Assembly (NCBI GenBank): GCA_009667805.1
Contig: CM019064.1
Span: forward strand, 273,091,662 to 273,155,661
DNA length: 64,000 bases
Direction: 5' to 3'
DNA from: Leptobrachium leishanense
Lineage: Eukaryota > Chordata > Amphibia > Anura > Megophryidae
The notes beneath the pieces were generated by a model, which saw nothing but the letters and a program-made list of their open reading frames with translations, had not been told where the DNA came from and did not search any database. The position numbers and the translations under genes were made by a program. This document shows, in pieces, positions 1 to 8,465 of this stretch. Position 1 is the stretch's first letter. The number at the start of each line of letters is the position of its first letter.

Positions 1-111
1 AGACAACACCCATCAAGACCATAATGATCATTACAGAATACATGCCTTGCAGGGTTATTCAAAGAAAGCCGATCTGGCCCCAAAATGTAACCAGACACTG
101 AAATTCAGCGT

Positions 112-348
112 TGGAGAGTTCTGAAGTGGCCAGCAATGAGTCCAGATCTAAATCCCATTCAACACCTGTGGAGAGATCTTAAAATTGCTTTTGGGAAAAG
201 GCGCCCTTCCAATAAGAGAGACCTGGAGCAGTTTGCAAAGGAAGAGTGGTCCAAAATTCCGTGTGAGAGGTGTAAGAAGCTTGTGGATGGTTATAGGAAG
301 CAACTGATTTCAGTTATTTTTTTCAAAGGGTGTGCAACCAAATACTAA
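112..348 (+). pseudogene. Tc1/mariner transposase C-terminal fragment
   Basis: The frame reads into a typical Tc1 C-terminus: a SPDLNPIQHLWRDLK block, where the family normally has PIE with the third catalytic acid, then a basic region ending GCATKY and a stop. Here the catalytic Glu is Gln. The helix-turn-helix domains and the first two catalytic Asp residues are missing because the element is truncated at about 112. The transposase would have cut and pasted its element at TA sites. The 3' flank runs to an inverted-repeat end at 567 (ggccatgactg) followed by TA. It is a dead relic embedded in family A. Confidence 0.9.
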
Positions 349-569
349 GTTAAGGGTGCCAAGAATTTTGTCCAGACCATTTCTGGAGTTTTGTGTGACA
401 TTATGTCCAATTTGCTTTTTTTCTTCCCTTTTTTTGTTTTGTTCCAATACACACAAAGGGAATAAACATGTGTATAGCAAAACATGTGTTACTCCAATAC
501 TTTTCTAGGAGAAATACTTGATTTTCTGGAAAAATGTCTGGGGTGCCAACAATTTTGGCCATGACTGTA
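349..569 (+). mobile_element. Tc1-like element 3' UTR and terminal repeat
   Basis: AT-rich 3' region of the truncated Tc1 copy. It contains ggtgccaa repeats (355, 542) and ends in aattttggccatgactg plus TA at 568-569, the expected target dinucleotide. The matching left terminal repeat is absent. Confidence 0.8.
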
Positions 570-1205
570 CATAAGGTTATCAGATCCCCTCTAAGGAGCC
601 CTTTCTCTAAACTAAACAGGTTTAATTCAATATCTAATTCAATATCTAATAAACCGTTGATTATAATATTCTGCAGTAAAAAGTCTCTTTAGTACTAGAT
701 CTTTTAGGATCTTTTAGGCACTTTTGGGGATTTTTTTGGCAAACTTTTTTCTGTTTTTTTAAATCGTTTTTTCTGTAACAGCCCTTTTTATTATCCTTCA
801 TTGGATCTAATATGTAAATTTCAGACATTTTCATTCTGTAGTTTTTTTGCAAACAGCATTTTAATTTTCAAACTTTCAAGCATACTGTTTTTGGTTTTCT
901 TCACTTCGTTCGTCTGCGGTGTCGGGTTTTTCCGACGGCTGCTCTGCGCTGTGATCGGCGGCTATTCGGGTTTCTCCGACGTGTTAATCCAGCTGTTTCT
1001 GTGGGTTTCGGTAAGTGTTCAGCAGGTTTTGCGGTGAGTGTTCTGCGGGTTTGCGGCAAGTTTTTCCTGCACTACGAGGGCCCTGCGGTGCTTGCTGAAT
1101 ACACCGCAGGGTCGGCGAACTAGGATCGCCGAATCGCCCCGAAGTGCAGGGAACGAAAAGTCACTGAATGTAGGGTGACTTTTCAAATCTCTTTGAATAA
1201 CCCTG

Positions 1206-1899
1206 TTAGTGTACAGCATGCACTGTGACAGTAAATTAGCACTTAATGTATGTTTATCATATAACTAAGACTGAACACTGTATTAAGCAAAATTAATTTT
1301 GACTCAGGTTAAAACAAGTCAGGTGCTTTTATTATTTATTTAAAAATTATATAACATATAATATTACATATAATTATAATAAATAAATATATATATTATA
1401 ATGTATTCTCTCAGTTTCATTCTGTATTTATTTTCTAAATGGATGTAACCAGATGCAAGCCAGTATTTTATCAGACATACATAAATAACATTAAATTGCT
1501 TGGTCAGAGAGAAGTTGGCTTAATCACATTTTAAAGAGCTAAAGGCAGAGTGTTAAGGTACTGTGCACAGACACTGAAGAATTGATGTCAAACTACAAAC
1601 CATGAGTGAGCAGGGGGTCACAGCTACTGATAGGTCAAACAGATTAGCCTTGGAGCAGTTTTACTGAAGAAAACAAATTATCAGTTGACATAATCAATTT
1701 TCAACACTACCCACAGCTGAACAATTCCACAGACAGGCCGATTAAGCCTGCATTTAAACATGTCAGAATATGTGAACAACATGTTTGCAGAAACAAGGAA
1801 AAATACCGGTTATTTGCTGTTTATTGTTTACAGTTACTGCAAAGGTGCTGGTTCATGTGTGTGACAGATGCCTCAACTCAGACCGAGTATAGATCCGCT
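1206..1899. other. AT-rich spacer, nothing recognised
   Basis: AT-rich sequence with a very AT-dense stretch at 1330-1400. No ORF, terminal repeat or RNA-like structure that I can support. Confidence 0.5.
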
Positions 1900-2427
1900 G
1901 TTAGGGTCTTCCTTGCTCCGGAGATACCTAGGAGATATGGAAATAGTTTGTATTTTTCCCAATCACTTGTCGAAAGAGTGTATGGTGAAGCAAAGTGAAA
2001 TATTTATTGCATAAAACATTGGGTCCTTTTATACAAAATACACGATCAGTTAACATTGTTTCATACCCCTGCATGCCCCAAACATTCCAGCGTTGGGACG
2101 CCCCCGCCTCTAGCTCAATCCCAGTTCTGTTACGACAATGGGGCTCCTGCCTCCAGCCTGAGCCCAGTTTCAGAATTAAATGGAGGGCTCCTGACTCCAG
2201 CCTGAGCCCAGTTTCAGAATTAAATGGAGGGCTCCTGCCTCCAGCCTGAGCCCAGTTTCAGAATTAAATGGAGGGCTCCTGACTCCAGCCTGAGCCCAGT
2301 TTCAGAATTAAATGGGAGGGCTCCTGACTCCAGCCTGAGCCCAGTTTTGAGTAATGCACCCCTGCCTACAGCCCGATCCCACTTGGCTGTACAATTGGAG
2401 CGGCGTGCCGGTTACAGTCTATACACA
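1900..2427 (-). mobile_element. LTR-like block with U3-type tandem repeats
   Basis: On the minus strand the order is a 44-bp tandem repeat, then TATAAAAGG near 2032-2024, then AATAAA at 2008-2003, then about 100 bases ending in ccctaaca at 1900. Repeats upstream of a TATA box, closely followed by a polyadenylation signal, are typical of a retroelement LTR read as U3-R-U5. I found no target-site duplication and no internal coding region, so a solo or partial LTR is an inference. The boundaries are approximate. Confidence 0.4.
2142..2350. repeat. 44-bp tandem repeat, about 4.7 copies
   Basis: Units start at 2142, 2186, 2230, 2274 and 2319, each beginning ggctcctg and containing agcccagtttcagaatt. 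Spacing is 44, 44, 44 and 45 bases. Units alternate between cctgcctcc and cctgactcc, suggesting duplication of a two-unit block. The open frames across it are an effect of the repeat. Confidence 0.95.
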
Positions 2428-2530
2428 GCCTGATACCCCTTCATCGGTGTTGGCGGGTTTTGGTGGTGATCTTGATGAAGCGGTGGAACTTCCTGCCTTT
2501 AGCTCTTTAAAATGTGGCTAAACAGTGGAC

Positions 2531-2876
2531 ATTATTTATTTATTTATAAAATATTTTACCAGGAAGGATACATTGAGATTTCTCTCGTTTTCAAGTATGT
2601 CCTGGGTTCAAGAACATTGAATTGTTACAGTAGGTACAGAAATACAAAGTAATAAAATACAAGATATTCTAAAAACAACACAGATTAACAGAAAATAAAT
2701 ATAGTCATTATGTTACATGTTTACAGGTGCATTCTGTATTGAGGTATGTTAATATGGAGCTCTTAAGGGACCTAAGACTGGGGGAAGATTTGATGGTGTC
2801 TGGGAGGTTATTCCATAATTGCGGCGCTCTGTAGGAAAATGAGGATCGAGTCACTTTCTTTTTGTATTGTGGTATT
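2531..2876 (-). mobile_element. L2/CR1-type LINE 3' tail
   Basis: A (TTTA)n tail followed by ttttaccaggaaggatacat matches, in reverse, the 3' ends of the LINEs at 8466-9533 and 28240-28962. Only the 3' UTR and the last part of ORF2 remain. It is 5'-truncated at about 2876, usual for target-primed reverse transcription. Confidence 0.85.
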
Positions 2877-3984
2877 CATCAATACAAAGTATATTGTCCA
2901 GTCCTACATCACATCACATCTTATAAGTTTATTCTTAATACAATATTTCCAGTATGGATTGCGAAGCTTTCATGTAGTTCTCGTTCAGTTGTATCTCTAT
3001 TTATACGTGGGTTAAGGTAATTTCTCAGCCTTTGCAACATGACAAAGAGTTCAAGCCCCACTGGTTTTCTTCACTAGAAATGTAAAGAATCAATATGCTT
3101 CCATGGAATTAAGGTTATATCAGCACTGTTTGGAGGAATTATTGCCATTTGCTCTAGGTGTGATGCACTTTAGTAATTGCAGCTGTTCAAATTCTTTTCT
3201 GACCACATGGGAGTTCGTCTAAATTTCAATAACACCCGGATATTCAAGGGAGAACAATCAAACGTTAAGAGAAATGCTCAGATATTTTAAAAGAAACGCT
3301 AAATGCTAGTTAAAGAAGGAAAGAGGCAGAACTGGATATAAATAGTGTTTGCTCAACACAGGTCTTTATTTCCCCCTGCTATGGCAGACAAAGGAACCAG
3401 CTAATTATAGTCAGTGTCTCACTTCTTGCAGTTACTTACTCAAGAACTAAGCACTGCATGCATTGCACAGGCAAGTTGTGACACAGAATACTTAGTTCCC
3501 TAAATGCCATAGGGCTACCACCGAATGTCTGCTAGTGCTCAGAAATGTCTTCTTGGTGACAGAGGAATGATAATCTGCATGGGACTAATCCTGATCTGTA
3601 CACTGTCCCTCCAACGTCAGTGATACGGTATCACACAGATTGTAATTTGTGTGTAAAAGAATATGGTTTGTATGTGTTAGAGTGAAACTAGACAGTCTCA
3701 TGAATGTAGATTGCGGGCAGGAAATCCTGCTGGTGTTCTTTCATGAAGTTGCTGATTGAAACATTCAGCCGTTTGAAGCTTTTTAACCCACAGGGGTGTG
3801 CAACCTTTCCATTTACCAAACTTATACGCAAATGGTTAAGGATTTAAGGATGTATTATGAATGTATAAAAATACAGTATGCATTGAAAAGCAAATAATGT
3901 AAACAAATATGTTTTTACAGTAACTTATACGACGAGGTCATGTTAACCAAGTCATTATGCAAATGCAGGACTAATTTATATATA
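2877..3984. other. Spacer, nothing recognised
   Basis: Moderately AT-rich sequence with no long ORF, repeat or terminal inverted repeat that I can identify. Confidence 0.5.
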
Positions 3985-4070
3985 TAGTGTTTATTACTGC
4001 AGAAGCCACCTGCACATCATAGCAATTCAAAGAATTGCATCCTAGAGTTCCTGTGCCACATTCCCCATAT

Positions 4071-4102
4071 GCAGCAAGGAATTCTGGGTAGGATATGCAA
4101 AT
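4071..4102 (-). promoter_or_regulatory. Octamer plus SPH-like pair (snRNA DSE-like)
   Basis: Minus-strand copy of the octamer ATTTGCAT (4102-4095) followed by tacccagaattccttgctgc. The vertebrate snRNA distal sequence element joins an octamer (Oct-1) with an SPH site (Staf/ZNF143). The arrangement resembles that, but function is inferred. Confidence 0.5.
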
Positions 4103-4194
4103 GACTTCTGTCTCACTTTTATGCATCCTGGATCTGTTATTACACAGAACCCTAAAATAACAGATCCAGGATGCATAAAAGTGAGACAGAGGTC

Positions 4195-4226
4195 ATTTGC
4201 ATATCCTACCCAGAATTCCTTGCTGC
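4195..4226 (+). promoter_or_regulatory. Octamer plus SPH-like pair (snRNA DSE-like)
   Basis: ATTTGCAT at 4195-4202, then tacccagaattccttgctgc. Same arrangement as at 4911 and 5309. No hammerhead follows this copy; at 4340 the unit runs into a Penelope-like inverted repeat. Confidence 0.5.
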
Positions 4227-4339
4227 ATATGGGGAATGTGGCACAGAAACTCTGGGATGCAATTCTTCGAATTGCTATGCTGTGCAGGTGGCTTCTGCAA
4301 TAATAAACACACTTATTATAGTGTGGAGACTTTTTATCT

Positions 4340-4515
4340 CACTTTTAGGCACACGAGGACTTGGCTAAAAGATTTAAAGTTTATTGCATATCCGATAAAA
4401 AACTGACGTTTCGGCCCCTAAAAGCCTTTATCAAGGACTTTAGGGGCCGAAACGTCGTTTTTTTAACGGATATGCAATAACCTTTAAATCTTTTAGCCTA
4501 GTCCTCGTGTGCCTC
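4340..4515. mobile_element. Penelope-like terminal repeat, inverted pair
   Basis: Two arms, about 4340-4416 and 4436-4515, are reverse complements sharing cacgaggac, ctaaaagattt and gacgtttcggccccta. Both carry the GAAACGTC half of a hammerhead core (minus 4416-4408, plus about 4445-4457). On the minus strand the other core half reads TTGATAA rather than CTGATGA, so the ribozyme is degenerate. Such cores are known in Penelope-like element terminal repeats. No GIY-YIG/RT coding region is present. Confidence 0.55.
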
Positions 4516-4650
4516 CCCTCTACTATTGTTTGTGTATGCACTCTTTGGGAGTTCAGCACCGAGGCAAATTGTTCATCTAGACTCAAAATCGTTGGAGGCC
4601 CTCGCATTACCTGCCATTTGAAGGAAACGAGTGCCCGGCCCCTTTCATAT

Positions 4651-4682
4651 TTTATATATATATACTGTATATATATATATAT
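4651..4682. repeat. (TA)n microsatellite
   Basis: Interrupted run of TA dinucleotides with one ctg break. It abuts the Penelope-like fragment on its right. Confidence 0.9.
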
Positions 4683-4683
4683 A

Positions 4684-4862
4684 GTCCAAGTGACCCTGCA
4701 CACCGCAGACAAGTTTTTTTCTGCTCCGGTGCAAAAATCCAACTGCAATCAATATATTCCAAGATTCAGATGCACACGAAGGCTTTGTAGAATATAAAAA
4801 ATAGTAGTTTATTATAAATACATCATATAGCTTGATGTTTCAGTTCTCATAGGAACTTTCCA
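4684..4862 (-). mobile_element. Penelope-like terminal repeat fragment
   Basis: On the minus strand, cctatgagaactgaaacatc (4856-4837) looks like a decayed hammerhead core. It is followed by AATAAACTACT and a unique stretch ending at the TA repeat. This matches the order core, AATAAA, body seen near 31.7-31.9 kb. There is no coding potential. Confidence 0.4.
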
Positions 4863-4910
4863 TATATGTGTAATAACAGACCCAGGATGCATAAGAGTGA
4901 GACAGATGTC

Positions 4911-4942
4911 ATTTGCATATCCTACCCAGAATTCCTTGCTGC
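4911..4942 (+). promoter_or_regulatory. Octamer plus SPH-like pair upstream of hammerhead
   Basis: ATTTGCAT at 4911-4918 and tacccagaattccttgctgc at 4923-4942. It lies about 220 bases upstream of the hammerhead, close to the usual distance of a DSE from an snRNA start site. I see no convincing PSE in between. Confidence 0.55.
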
Positions 4943-5134
4943 ATTTGGGGAATGTGGCACAGGAGCTCTGGGATGCAATTCATCGAATTGCTGTGATGTG
5001 CAGGTGGCTTCTGCAATAATAAACACACTTATTATAGTGTGGAGGCCTTTTATCTCACTTTTTGTCCTCCACTACAACCTTGTAGATGCTGATTGCCCTG
5101 TGGGTCTCAAGCATCCACTGCAACTAGTCATCAT

Positions 5135-5194
5135 GCCTAGCTCCTAGCTGATGAGGGTCCAACAAACCCGAAACAATGCTGTCCTAGGAGTGGC
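5135..5194 (+). ncRNA. Hammerhead ribozyme, type I, canonical core
   Basis: All conserved parts are present. Stem I is CTCCTAG (5141-5147) pairing with CTAGGAG (5184-5190), extended across an internal loop by GCC (5135-5137) and GGC (5192-5194). The core CTGATGA is at 5148-5154. Stem II is GGGT/ACCC (5155-5158, 5166-5169) with a 7-nt loop. GAA is at 5170-5172. Stem III is ACA/TGT (5173-5175, 5180-5182) with a 4-nt loop. The predicted cut falls after C5183, following GTC. Stem I is the open end, so this is type I. The paired stems with an intact core make chance unlikely; activity in the cell is inferred. Confidence 0.88.
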
Positions 5195-5308
5195 TTTGAC
5201 CAGTTGCATGAACTTTATCTTTGCTACAAAGCCACAGTGTGGCGTAGCATCGATTTTAGGGTTCTGTGTAATAACAGATCCAGAATGCATAAAAGTGAGA
5301 CAGATTTC

Positions 5309-5340
5309 ATTTGCATATCCTACCCAGAATTCCTTGCTGC
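5309..5340 (+). promoter_or_regulatory. Octamer plus SPH-like pair
   Basis: ATTTGCAT at 5309-5316 followed by tacccagaattccttgctgc, in the second copy of the 398-bp unit. The downstream part of this unit is lost at the TA repeat. Confidence 0.5.
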
Positions 5341-5400
5341 ATATGGGGAATGTGGCACAGGAGCTCTGGGATGCAAGTGGCTTCTGCAATGATAAACACA

Positions 5401-5446
5401 CTATATATATATAAATTTCCTCATATATATATATATATATATATAT
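5401..5446. repeat. (TA)n microsatellite
   Basis: Two TA runs separated by aaatttcctca. It truncates the 398-bp unit and borders the next Penelope-like hairpin, whose ends sit in TA repeats elsewhere in the window too. Confidence 0.9.
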
Positions 5447-5690
5447 CACGAGTATAGCAGTCTGTAGCGATACCTTTTTTATTGGACTAACGTTACATTT
5501 AAAAGACAAGCTTTCAAGAGTATAACCTCTCTTCCTCAGGTCTGGACGCTTTACTGACCAAAATCATAGAATTAAGCTTTAAGACATTATCTGGCACACG
5601 GGTGGGGGTGTTAGATGTCGTAAATAGCCAAATGGTAACGGTAGTCCAATAAAAAATGGTATCACTACAGACTGCTATACTCGTGATTTT
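5447..5690. mobile_element. Penelope-like terminal hairpin
   Basis: Arms at about 5447-5494 and 5640-5690 are reverse complements sharing atcacgagtatagcagtctg and a ggactaacg/cggtagtcc block. Between them the minus strand has a hammerhead-like core (see 5505-5545). Short inverted terminal repeats with hammerhead cores are known in Penelope-like elements. No reverse transcriptase is present, so this is only a terminal piece. Confidence 0.5.
5505..5545 (-). ncRNA. Hammerhead-like motif, doubtful activity
   Basis: Minus strand: CTGAGGA (5539-5533) fits the CUGANGA core, AGAG/CTCT forms a possible stem II, and GAAAGCTTGTC (5515-5505) supplies GAA and a GTC site. Stem III pairs poorly and no good stem I is seen, so it may be a decayed ribozyme. 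Confidence 0.45.
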
Positions 5691-5726
5691 GCCATCTGGA
5701 CCAACACGGCCTATCTAATCTATATA

Positions 5727-7374
5727 CAGTCAGGTCTAGAAATATTGGGACAGTGACACAATTCTAACATCTTTGGCTCTGTACACCACCACAATGGAGT
5801 TGGAATGAAACAAACACAATGTGCTTTAACTGCAGACTGTCAGCTTTAATTTGAGGGTATGTACATCCAACTCAGGTGAACAGTGTAGGACGTACAGCAG
5901 TTTGCAAATGTGCCTCCCACTTGTTAAGGGACCAAAGGTAATGGGACAGAATAATAATCATAAATCAAACTTTCCCTTCTTAATACTTGGTTGCAAATCC
6001 TTTGCAGTCAATCACAGCCTGAAGTCTGGAACGCATAGACATCACCAGACACTGGGTTTCATCCCTGGTGATGCTCTGCCAGACCTCTACTGCAACTGTC
6101 TTCAAGTTCCTGCTTGTTCTTGGGGCATTTTCCCTTCAGTTTTGTTTTCAGCAAGTGAAATGCATGCTCAATGGGATTCAGGTCAGGTGATTGACTTGGT
6201 CATTGCATAACATTCCACTTATGTCCCTTCAAAAACTCTTTGGTTGCTTTTGCAGTATGCTTTGGGTCATTGTCCATCTGCACTGTGAAGCGCCGTCCAA
6301 TGAGTTCTGCAGCATTTGGCTGAATGTGAGCAGATAATATTGCCCGAAACACTTCAGAATTCATCCTGCTGCTTTTGTCAGCAGTCACATCATCAATAAA
6401 TACAAGAGAACCAGTTCCATTGGCAGCCATACATGCCCACGCCATGACACTACCACCACCATGCTTCACTGATGAGGTGGTATACTTAGGATCATGAGCA
6501 GTTCCTTTCCTTCTCCATACTCTTCTCTTCCCATCACTCTGGTACAAGTTGATCTTGGTCTCATCTGTCCATAGGATCTTGTTCCAGAACTGTGAAGGCT
6601 TTTTTAGGTGTTGTTTGGCAAACTCTTATCTGGCCTTCCTGTTTTTGAGGCTCACCAATGGTTTACATCTTGTGGTGAACCCTCTGTATTCACTCTGGTG
6701 AAGTCTTCTCTTGATTGTTGACTTTGACACACATACACTTACCTCCTGGAGAGTGTTCTTGATCTGGCCAACTGTTGTGATGGGTGTTTTCTTCAACAGG
6801 GAAAGAATTCTTCGGTCATCCACCACAGTTGTTTTCCGTGGTCTCCCAGGTCTTTTGGTGTTGCTGAGCTCATCTGTGCGTTCCTTCTTTTTGAGAATGT
6901 TCCAAACAGTTGTTTTGGCCACGCCTAATGTTCTTGCTATCTCTCTGATGGGTTTGTTTTGTTTCTTCAGCCTAATGATGGCTTGCTTCACTGATAGTGA
7001 CAGCTCTTTGGATCTCATCTTGAGAGTTGACAGCAACAGATTCCAAATGCAAATAGCACACTTGAAATGAACTCTGGGCCTTTTATCTGCACATTGTAAT
7101 TGGGGTAATGAGGGAATATCACACACCTGGCCATGGTACAGCTAAAAAGCCAATTGTCCCATTACCTTTGGTCCCTTAACAAGTGGGAGGCACATCTGCA
7201 AACTGCTGTAAGTCCTACACCGTTCACCTGAGTTGGATGTACATAGCCTCAAATTAAAGCTGAGAGTCTGCAGTTAAAGCACATTGTGTTTGTTTCATTC
7301 CAACTCCATTGTGGTGGTGTATAGAGCCAAAGATGTTAGAATTGTGTCGATGTCCTAATATTTCTGGACCTGAC
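5727..7374 (-). mobile_element. Tc1-like transposon, decayed
   Basis: Long terminal inverted repeats start cagtcaggtctagaaatatt at 5727 and end aatatttctggacctgact near 7374, each next to TA. The repeats are over 150 bases long, with acaccaccacaatggagttg as a shared inner block. Total length of about 1.65 kb is normal for the superfamily. The enclosed transposase reads right to left and is broken. Confidence 0.92.
5980..7018 (-). pseudogene. Tc1-like transposase with in-frame stops
   Basis: The start is taken at the MRSKELSL methionine (7018), where the helix-turn-helix domain begins; the ORF extends further upstream without family resemblance. The N-terminal half carries paired HTH regions and a GRPR motif. 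After KNRKAR a TAA interrupts the frame, which then continues through LWTDETK (first catalytic Asp) and QMDNDPKHT (second). A TGA replaces the Trp before PSQSPDLNPIE (third acid). A frameshift near 6115 separates the C-terminus, which ends FATKY. The D,D34E catalytic layout is therefore still readable, but the enzyme is dead. Confidence 0.92.
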
Positions 7375-7376
7375 TA

Positions 7377-8282
7377 TATATATATATAATTAGACATGTG
7401 TGATATATAGTTTCCTTCATATAACTCGAAACAATTAATCCTGACACTTCTTTCAGTGACTCTTTTTTTGGCACAATATCGCTATAGTAAGCTCGTTTTT
7501 AGCCTATTTTTAGCTATACCTATCTGCATCATTGTGTAAAGTGAAGACATCAGCAACATATGAGTGCTCCCTTTGCATGTGACATCTGATATTAATATTT
7601 TAGGCTTTTCCCCCAAGTATTTTGACTAAACAGAAGAGTTTTAAATTCAAACAATGTACACCATCCAACCCTATTCCAGTTGGAACAGTAATCTGATTGA
7701 ATGGTCGCAAAAACATTACCATCTGTCATGTGCAGACACTATTACCAGCTGAAGAGTGTCCTTCACATGATTTAACAATGGCCAGTTCAATAGACGGTTG
7801 AGAACTTTTGACACTGGAGACCTTGAGTTCCCATTCATCCAGAGACAGATAGGGGCTGAATATCTGCCCGTGGTGGTGGAGTGGCCATGGTGGGGAAGGG
7901 CCAGAGCCAATTTGACAGGCCCTATGCATATGATGTGCTTCCGGCGCTAGATAGAGTAGGTGGGGGCTAGGTGGGCCATGGTTGGTGTTTTCTTTTGAAT
8001 GCAATCTACAAACCAAATCGATAATGGCCCACTAGGTATTTGTATGTGCACAGTGCAAGCCTATCTACAGTGATGGGGGAAAGGAATGTTTTTTGGTGTA
8101 TTTTTTGTGTTAAGTGCTGTGCAATAAAAAAATCACCTATCCTGTCACCACCTATAGAAAGTTAGTAACAGTAACTTGACTAATTGGTGACTGAAAATTG
8201 CGTTCTACTCACAGGTTCCTAGTGGATTCCCATCCTCTTTGCAAAAATGTGGGAACCATAAATGTACAGTAAGCTGTTATGG
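7377..8282. other. Spacer, nothing recognised
   Basis: No repeat family seen elsewhere in the window. Two overlapping minus-strand ORFs (64 and 96 aa around 7716-8016) have no recognisable domain and I do not call them genes. Confidence 0.5.
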
Positions 8283-8465
8283 GTGGAGTAGAGGTAATGT
8301 CACCGCTCTGCATGGAGAGAGCCTGTGGAGTCATGGGTCCGATCCCAGCGAGCAACCTCTCCAGTAAGTGTCCTTGGCAAGACACCTAACGGTACATACT
8401 CGCCACCCAGGACATACTTGAAAACGAGAGAAATCTCAATGTATCCTTCCTGGTAAAATCCTTTC
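8283..8465 (+). mobile_element. tRNA-derived SINE with LINE-like tail
   Basis: The head has tRNA-like features: ggagtagaggtaatg resembling an A box and gggtccgatccc matching a B box (consensus GGTTCGANNCC). Its last 65 bases (gacatacttgaaaacgagag to ctggtaaaatccttt) equal the 3' tail of the LINE ending at 9533. SINEs often borrow the tail of the LINE that mobilises them. The usual tail repeat is missing because LINE sequence follows directly. Confidence 0.75.

Larger units (their letters stand above)
50..1205 (+). mobile_element. Family A TIR element, interrupted
   Basis: The left end (cagggttattcaaag, from 50) stops near 111, and the right two thirds resume near 620 and end with ctttgaataaccctg at 1205. 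A Tc1 relic sits between, so one element appears to have been split. Other copies of the family are at 11654, 15958, 19967, 26440, 36429 and 56069. No coding region is conserved between copies, so I read it as a non-autonomous DNA transposon. The 40 bases at 570-619 are not explained. Confidence 0.6.
3985..4316. repeat. Inverted repeat of an octamer-containing unit
   Basis: Two arms of about 150 bases, roughly 3985-4145 and 4150-4316, are near-perfect reverse complements meeting at an ataac/acaga centre. Each arm is a copy of the unit that recurs directly at 4866 and 5265, so this is a head-to-head pair of that repeat. Each arm carries ATTTGCAT and an ACCCAGAATTCC motif. The transcript would fold into a long hairpin. 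Confidence 0.9.
4866..5400 (+). repeat. ~398-bp direct repeat with hammerhead ribozyme
   Basis: A unit starting taataacaga(c/t)cca recurs 398 bases apart (4871 and 5269). The first copy holds an octamer/SPH pair at 4911-4942, a ctcactttt block at 5056, and a complete hammerhead at 5135-5194. The second copy is cut off by a TA microsatellite at 5401 before its ribozyme would appear. A tandem repeat carrying a type I hammerhead and an snRNA-like enhancer resembles newt satellite 2 and animal retrozymes. There is no ORF of note. Family membership is inferred. Confidence 0.7.

Noticed and set aside
4001..5400. snRNA gene, because of octamer and SPH-like motifs
   Set aside because: No U-snRNA body, Sm site or 3' box follows the motifs; the sequence is a repeat.
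6711..7070. 119-aa plus-strand ORF
   Set aside because: Antisense shadow of the Tc1-like transposase.
8290..8350. Functional tRNA gene
   Set aside because: A and B box-like motifs are present but no cloverleaf can be formed and the sequence continues into a SINE tail.
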